Source: Undaria pinnatifida
Taxonomy: Eukaryota > Sar > Phaeophyceae > Laminariales > Alariaceae
DNA length: 64,000 nucleotides
Direction: 5' to 3'
Assembly: GCA_012845835.1 (NCBI GenBank)
Contig: JABAKD010000025.1
Coordinates: 22,828,923-22,892,922, forward strand
A model generated the notes under the pieces. The model ran no database searches. It was not told the origin of the DNA and saw only the letters and a program-made list of their open reading frames with translations. This document shows positions 58,721 through 64,000 of the stretch, one piece after another. The position numbers were made by a program, and so were the translations under genes. Every line of letters begins with the position of its first letter. Position 1 is the stretch's first letter.

Positions 58721-60881
58721 AGCTGCGCTAGTTCTAAAACAAATACGCTTGTAAAATTACTTTGAAGAATTATGTTAACCGGTAGTTCCACATTTGAGCT
58801 CAACCGGTCACATCAGATCGGTCAGTAAACGTTCGGCCGAAAAACTGCAAACCCTAGCGTAGGATGGCTCATCCGCTATCATCGGCGTTTAGTTATAAAA
58901 AATACAGCGAGAGCAGCGGTAGCAGCCCCGTTGTCCAACACACTTTTGTGAAAGGATTACGACCAGGCAAAGTTCGAACACGCGTTTTCTTTTTTTTTTT
59001 TCATTTTCGCCCTTGATTCTGATGTATTGTGCTTGTTCCTTCGCTTTCACGAAACAAGCATCCTCTCCAGGCCGGTCTAGTTTGTTCCCTGATAAAATAT
59101 TCGATCCTCTGCACACATCTCTTAAACAGGTGTTGTTCGAGTACTTCTCCCCGGTTGTATTCTCTTTATTAGACACTGCTGATGTTTTATTTTGTTTCGT
59201 CCTTCGCGTCACCCAAACATCCTCTGCACGCCGGTGCAAGTTGTAGTGGTATTTTTTCTTCGACGCACCACAGTAAATAAATCTTGTCTTGTTTTCACCG
59301 CGCGCTCTGCAGTTACAATCACCATGGTACTCTTTTTTCCGCGCGAAACAACCGCAAATTGTTCACTGACGCTCTGTCTCCTAGGCGGTGTCTCTTAAAT
59401 CGAGTTATCTTAAATCGTGGGCGCCACCGTTGTACATATTTACCGGTACCTCTTTCAGCACGTAAAAAAGTCGGGACTAGAGACAAGCAACGCGAAAGTT
59501 ACTAATTCGCTTACTGTACTAACCCAACGAAAATTCAGCAAGAGCAGCAGCAGTCCCGTTGCCCGAGAGGGTCAGGCCTCGAACAAGCTAAATACACTAG
59601 TACTAGAGAGCCAGAGCCTTCAGCAGTAGGTGTAGGATCTACGGCAGATCAGCAGGAGCTTTTAGCTTTTTTTGGCGGTGGGGGTGGCCAAACCTCCTTG
59701 TCGTTCTCGTCAAGCAGCTAAGTTGCCTCGGGCATTCGACCCTGCCGTGCTACATGGTATGGTCCAGTGCGACCTGACGCCAGGTCCTGCACGTAGAGCA
59801 CAGTAGTTGTTAAGTAGGGTGCACGCAGGAAAGGCCCTCGCTTCGTACTACTTGGTATATGTTGAGGTCCCATATTTTACTCCAGAGCTGAATGCAGTGC
59901 CGGGGCCGCAGTGCCGTGCCGCTTGGAGCCGAAAATACAGCAAGAGCAGCAGCAGTCCCGTTGCCCGAGAGGGGTCAGGCCTCGAGCAAGATAAATACAC
60001 TAGTACTAGAGAGCTAGAGCCTTCGGCGCTGTAATCCAATCTTGCGGCCAGAGTATGAACAACACATGTGCTCGCAAACAAACGCAACGCGCGCACGCCA
60101 ATGGGCGGCATAAAACAGCACGACGAAAGCAACGACTGCTGCCAACATGTTCCGACACAAACCGCCATACGTTTCACGGAGTGTTGGAGAGCGCCAAACG
60201 TCTCCCACGACTGCCTTGACCGCTTCGGCCGTGGACGGCCGTCACCGCCAACACCACTAACACAACCACCATCAGCTTGACCACTACCGTAGCCCATGCG
60301 CGCAAGTTGTTGTATATTACATTCCCAGCAGGAAGGATCCTTCTGCTTCGCTCCCTTTCCACCGTCATTTTTTTCCCGCGTACCTGCGGCCGGGCGAGCA
60401 GGACGCGATTAAAGACGCATACTTTCTGCGATACTAGTCAGACGAGTGGGGGGGGGGCGTCAGGAAACTAAAAAATCGAGCGACGGTAGGCTTTCAAGCG
60501 CGACGCGTTCTGCGATTGCAACGCGCCAAGAGCAAGAAACGTGTGCAGCCTGAGTTGGTGCTACGTCGCGCGCAGTTCATCTTCGCTCTACGTTTCGAAG
60601 GTCGGGCGACGCTATAGCAGCAAAGCGTTCAGCGTAGTGCTACGCAAACAGAGAGGTAACACCGTAAACAATCGTGACGCCAATGCTCACAAACCCCACG
60701 CGTATGCCGCCGTGCCAGCGATTATGTCCTTACCGCCTTTGCATCGACACAACCTGCTTCTCTCCCCCCGTTCTGCCTCTCTGTCTACGCATGGGACGAG
60801 TTCCTGGCACCTTGCTCAACACATTATCTACTCACCGATGCTTCAAATCGAAGGGGGAATCACACTTCTGTAAGCGGCGGG
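58721..60881. other. No supported gene; contains a duplicated ~95-bp repeat
   Basis: No domain-like frame is seen on either strand. The minus frame 59848-60297 is Leu/Ser-rich with no recognisable motif. The repeat pair at 59530 and 59931 is listed separately. Confidence 0.5.
59530..59626 (+). repeat. ~95-bp repeat, copy 1 of 2 (second at 59931-60026)
   Basis: CAGCAAGAGCAGCAGCAGTC, CCGTTGCCCGAGAGG, GTCAGGCCTCGARCAAG and ACACTAGTACTAGAGAGC are repeated 400 bp downstream with about 95% identity. The start of the same repeat (ATACAGCGAGAGCAGCGGTA) also appears at about 58900. Confidence 0.85.
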
Positions 60882-62802
60882 TTAAGCCGATCGAGACATC
60901 GAGGCAGCAACGAAAGACACATGAGTCCACCGGAACCCATCGACGCGCACACCAATACTAGGCGTGCCGAGTGCCGATGGCACCTGGATAGGCGAATAAC
61001 ACCGCAATGAATGTGCCCGTCGCCACGGTTCGCGATATCTCGTCGGGGCGTTTCGCGTGGGTTTTCCGCCTTTTATAGCACGAATGAGAGTACTTCTGCG
61101 ACGGGCGTTCAGGTGCTTTATGTCGACGCAAGGGCTCGGGTCGCCACCGCTGCTACACACCACTGTGCTCAACAGAACAACCGGTACGTCTAGTTCGACG
61201 TATGAGGGCGCGCGTCGATAGCTTACCTGATAAGACTCGCCACCACGGCCGGGTGCCCGTCCGCCGCAGACCCGACGGACTTGGTCGCTGGTCGACCGTA
61301 CACAGTCACGCCGATATTTTCCGCCCGAGTTATGCCGACTTTTCCCACCTCTGCAGATGCTGTTGATGTTGCATTGGCGTCGTTGACAGCGCGACCAAAG
61401 CTTCCGGCGGCCATCTCCACCGGCTCCGACTCAACCTTCGCCTGTCTTGCTCCTGCTTCTCCCGCTGCCGAATCCGGCGCGTTTTTGGCCGACTCCGCGG
61501 CTGATGCAAACGTCACCGACGTATCTGGCCACTTCCACGACCGCGCGCGGTATGCCGGAGCTTGCGCCAGCATGCGCCTCACTTGCCGCCGCCCGAACCC
61601 GATGTTATCATCCCTCACGGTATTGACTACGTCCAAAGGCGTTTTTCCCGAGGAGTCCCTGATGGTTTCGTTCGCGCCTGCCCCGAGAAGCAAGGACATG
61701 GCGAAGGGGTGGCAGTAGCCCGCGGCGTAGTGGAGCGAGGTAATAACTGGCGGCGGGGTTTTGGCTTCGGGACCCTTGGCGTGAACTCCTCCCTCGGCAT
61801 GGATCAACTCCCGCATCATCCTGAAGTTCCCGATCATGGCCACACTGCAGAACGCGTCTCGGAAAGCGTAGGGCCCAAGCTGGCTAATGCCACGCCCCAG
61901 CAGCAATTTAACTACCGCGAGGTGGTCCTGCTGGCAGGCAGTCGTAAGGGCCGTGGTTCCCATAGCATCTGCAACGCCCGGGTCCGCCCCGGCCTTGTCG
62001 AGGAGATACTTCACGGATGTCACGTGGCCGGACGAGCACGCGAAGGTGAGCGGCGTTTGCAAGTCGTTGTTGCGCCATTCGTGGCTCGAGCCTGCAGATA
62101 TAAGCACATGCAATGCCGGGACGTTGTCCGCGGCCGCAGCGTGGTGGAGCGCCGTATACCCGTCCTGGTCTTCGGCCTTCAGCAGCGCCCCCGCTCGGAT
62201 GAGCTCCTTCAAGATCTGCGTCGCGTGCCGAAGGCCATGTAGATGCAAGCGAAGGAACGAAGGAAGGATCAAAGGAACACACGACCAAGACGTCGCTTTC
62301 GAGCACGCCATTATGCTGCAGCAGTGGCAAACAAGACCATACAAGGCACGCAACCCGCAGCCCGACCAACTAGTTCATGTCAAGTAACCCAGTTTTGGCT
62401 TGGTCGTGGGTAACCACGGGGTAACTATGTAAAGATTGGTCGAGGCACGTTCAAGTGATTTCCTGTAAATCTGGAACACGACTCCCTGTCGGTCCCCCCT
62501 CCCCTCCTCTCCCCCCCCATATATGAGTCGGCTCGTAAAACCGATTGCTTACTCACTCCCACTCTGCCGCGACGAGCCGTGAAGTGCAGGGGGTAGGGGT
62601 TGAAATCATCTGTCTGATTGGGGCTAGCGCCGGCTTTAATCAGCTCCTTGACGATGGCCAAGTGCCCTTCGCCGCACGCCATGTGGATAGCGCAAAAACC
62701 GTCGGGCTTGTGCAAGTTCACGTTGGCGCCGTGGGCGAGAAGGAGCCGGACAAGCTCTAGGTTGCCCCTGGAGGCGGCGAGGTTAATCGGGTACATCCCA
62801 TC
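60882..62802 (-). CDS. Ankyrin-repeat protein B (paralogue of A), 5' exon missing
   Basis: Exons 62802-62557 (246 nt), 62215-61227 (989 nt) and 61095-60882 (stop, inferred) make 482 codons plus a stop, with matching phases. The first two exons have exactly the lengths of exons 2 and 3 of protein A. The product is again a run of ankyrin repeats (DGMYPINLAASRGNLELVRL, ANVNLHKPDGFCAIHMACGE, GYTALHHAAAADNVPALHV, TPLTFACSSGHVTSVKYLLD). It then has RRQVRRMLAQAPAYRARSWK, an Ala-rich linker and HPAVVASLIR. The domain set suggests a binding or scaffold role, with no enzyme domain. The last exon (starting STLIRAIKGGKPTRN) aligns in part with the end of protein A. The first exon, expected to resemble 47993-47874, was not found and may lie beyond the right edge. 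Without splicing, protein B would end at LIR. Confidence 0.82.
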
Positions 62803-63727
62803 CTGTTGTGGGCCAAATCGTTTGCATGAATGGAGGTCAGGTCGTTGTTGACACTTAAAGCCACCACACGATCCGAGCCGGCGGCCGGAAGAGTGGGGAG
62901 GCGGGTGCACTTTATTCGCCGAAAAAACATAACCCAGTCACCGTATATGCGTGTTGTAAAAGCTTCCGAACGAAACGCGACCACGCAAAAAAAAACACAT
63001 CAAACACTGCTTGTACTAACACTACGAGTACTTCATAGCGAGACATTTGCCAATTTTACTCAAAGGTGGTCCTGGGACTGAGTGTGCCTGGCCCAGCCCT
63101 CAAGTGTGCATTGTCGTGGAAGGCGAACAAGGTCAATTCGTTTCCAATCCTCCAGCAAACGGGTAACAAAGAAGCTCAACCCCTTCAGAGCCCCCAACCC
63201 CCTTTACATAAAAATTCCAAGTAAGTTGTCCAAAAAAACGGGTTTGCAGTTGCAACGGGGCACGTCACGTGCGTGCCGTGCGCCAATTTAACCCGGTTGC
63301 CGAAGCAACGGTGCTACTGTGGCATGGCAGCGCAAGCTGCCGCGACCTGCGGCTGCCGTGGTCTACAGACGCAAGAGTACGTCGACCCGCCGTGACCCCC
63401 AGCTGAGGATCGGGTGCGGTAGAGGTAACCACCCGGAGAGTGCCCCCTCATGGTCGTGTAGGGTTTTTGCGGGAAGTCACCCAACAAAAAGCCAGGCTAT
63501 GCCACCCCTTCGCCCGTCTTGGTCCATCTTATCCGTTTGCGCGTTGTAAGTTGATATATCAGATGATAGCTAGAGCTCTGTTCGAATCGAGAGATCGTGG
63601 GCGTGCTATATATGTGTCCCAAGCATCGAGTGCCGACACTGTGCCTGTTAGATCCCTACTACTGCTGGTGTACTTGCCGCAATTCCCGACGCCCACACGG
63701 GCATGGCATAAATGAAGGGGGGGGGGG
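62803..63727. other. Intron or intergenic DNA without a recognised exon
   Basis: This is upstream of the first recognised exon of ankyrin B. A diverged copy of the 13.5-kb tandem unit lies at about 63190-63265 (CCAAGTAAGTTGTCCAAAAA). A 13-nt G run is at 63717-63729. No ankyrin-type exon was found. Confidence 0.5.
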
Positions 63728-63998
63728 GGCGATCTTGCTGAGCTACAATTGCACGGAGTGCCAACTTTAATGCCATGCTTAATGTATGCCCCACGTTCGC
63801 TACTATTTGTCGCGTGTCTACTGCAGCTGCCTCTTGCTCCCACGTCGAGTCGAGGCCCGCCAAGAACTCTTGGACATGAGGTAGGACGTAGATCCTTCGG
63901 TTCGGGAGTCGGAGTACAGTATCCTGCGGGCGGATGCCGTACGCGGCGAAGATCTCGCGGTAGTGATCGGCTGCCGCTCTCCATTCTCTCGGTCGGGG
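63728..63998 (-). CDS. Partial ORF of unknown function, open at the right edge
   Basis: The minus frame is open from the window end: REWRAAADHYREIFAAYGIR, LPNRRIYVLPHVQEFLAGLD, WEQEAAAVDTRQIVANVG and LSMALKLALRAIVAQQ, running into a C tract at 63729. It has the composition of a folded helical protein and differs from the neighbouring noise. A GT (GTAGCT, about 63745) could be a donor. I do not recognise the family, and it does not resemble the ankyrin first exon of gene A. It is probably an exon of a gene that continues outside the window, or a mobile-element fragment. Confidence 0.45.
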
Positions 63999-64000
63999 GA

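Noticed and set aside
61562-62242. 226-codon plus-strand ORF
   Set aside because: It is antisense shadow of the 989-nt exon of ankyrin B. The same applies to 61281-61718 and 61887-62387, and to 38065-38595 opposite ankyrin A.

Overview
This is nuclear DNA from a eukaryote with intron-rich genes and many mobile elements. The best guess is a photosynthetic stramenopile, possibly a brown alga. The grounds are: spliceosomal GT-AG genes with exons of about 90-250 nt and introns of up to several kb; a plastid ferredoxin whose first exon reads like a signal peptide followed by a transit-peptide-like stretch (secondary-plastid targeting); an internal GGGTTA telomere-type repeat; and a decayed non-LTR reverse transcriptase of a type I associate with brown algal genomes. 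The species cannot be settled from the sequence. No rRNA, complete tRNA, CRISPR array or prokaryotic operon is visible. Most real genes had to be assembled from short exons, because the long open frames are mostly shadows or repeat translations.

Layout. At 9.3-24.2 kb (minus) lies a Sec14/CRAL-TRIO lipid-transfer protein in at least seven exons. Its introns hold two hAT-type miniature elements with GGGTC arrays, a telomere-type repeat, a LINE remnant and a long-inverted-repeat element. Head to head with it, 737 bp away, starts a plus-strand FdC1-type ferredoxin (24.9-30.2 kb, four exons) whose first intron holds minisatellites and a foldback element built of tRNA A-box-like units. From 30 to 37 kb I see no convincing gene, but there is a textbook tandem TRIM (three LTRs, two internal domains) at 32.9-33.6 kb. 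At 37.2-48.0 kb (minus) is an ankyrin-repeat gene. Its proposed 8.8-kb first intron contains a 1.7-kb hAT-type element with perfect 23-bp terminal inverted repeats and an 8-bp target duplication, carrying a 158-aa ORF. At 49.4-51.0 kb is a hAT transposase remnant. At 54.1-55.2 kb (plus) is an intron-containing UPF0060/YnfA-family membrane protein, a mainly bacterial family. At 60.9-62.8 kb (minus) is a second ankyrin gene, a paralogue of the first with two internal exons of identical length (246 and 989 nt). The right edge cuts a further minus-strand open frame.

The genes do not form one pathway: lipid transfer, plastid electron transfer, a small membrane protein and two ankyrin proteins. The strongest unusual signals are the hAT element carrying an ORF, the tRNA-box foldback element, the TRIM multimer, the exon-conserved ankyrin pair, the intron-bearing UPF0060 gene and a possible poison exon in the ferredoxin gene.
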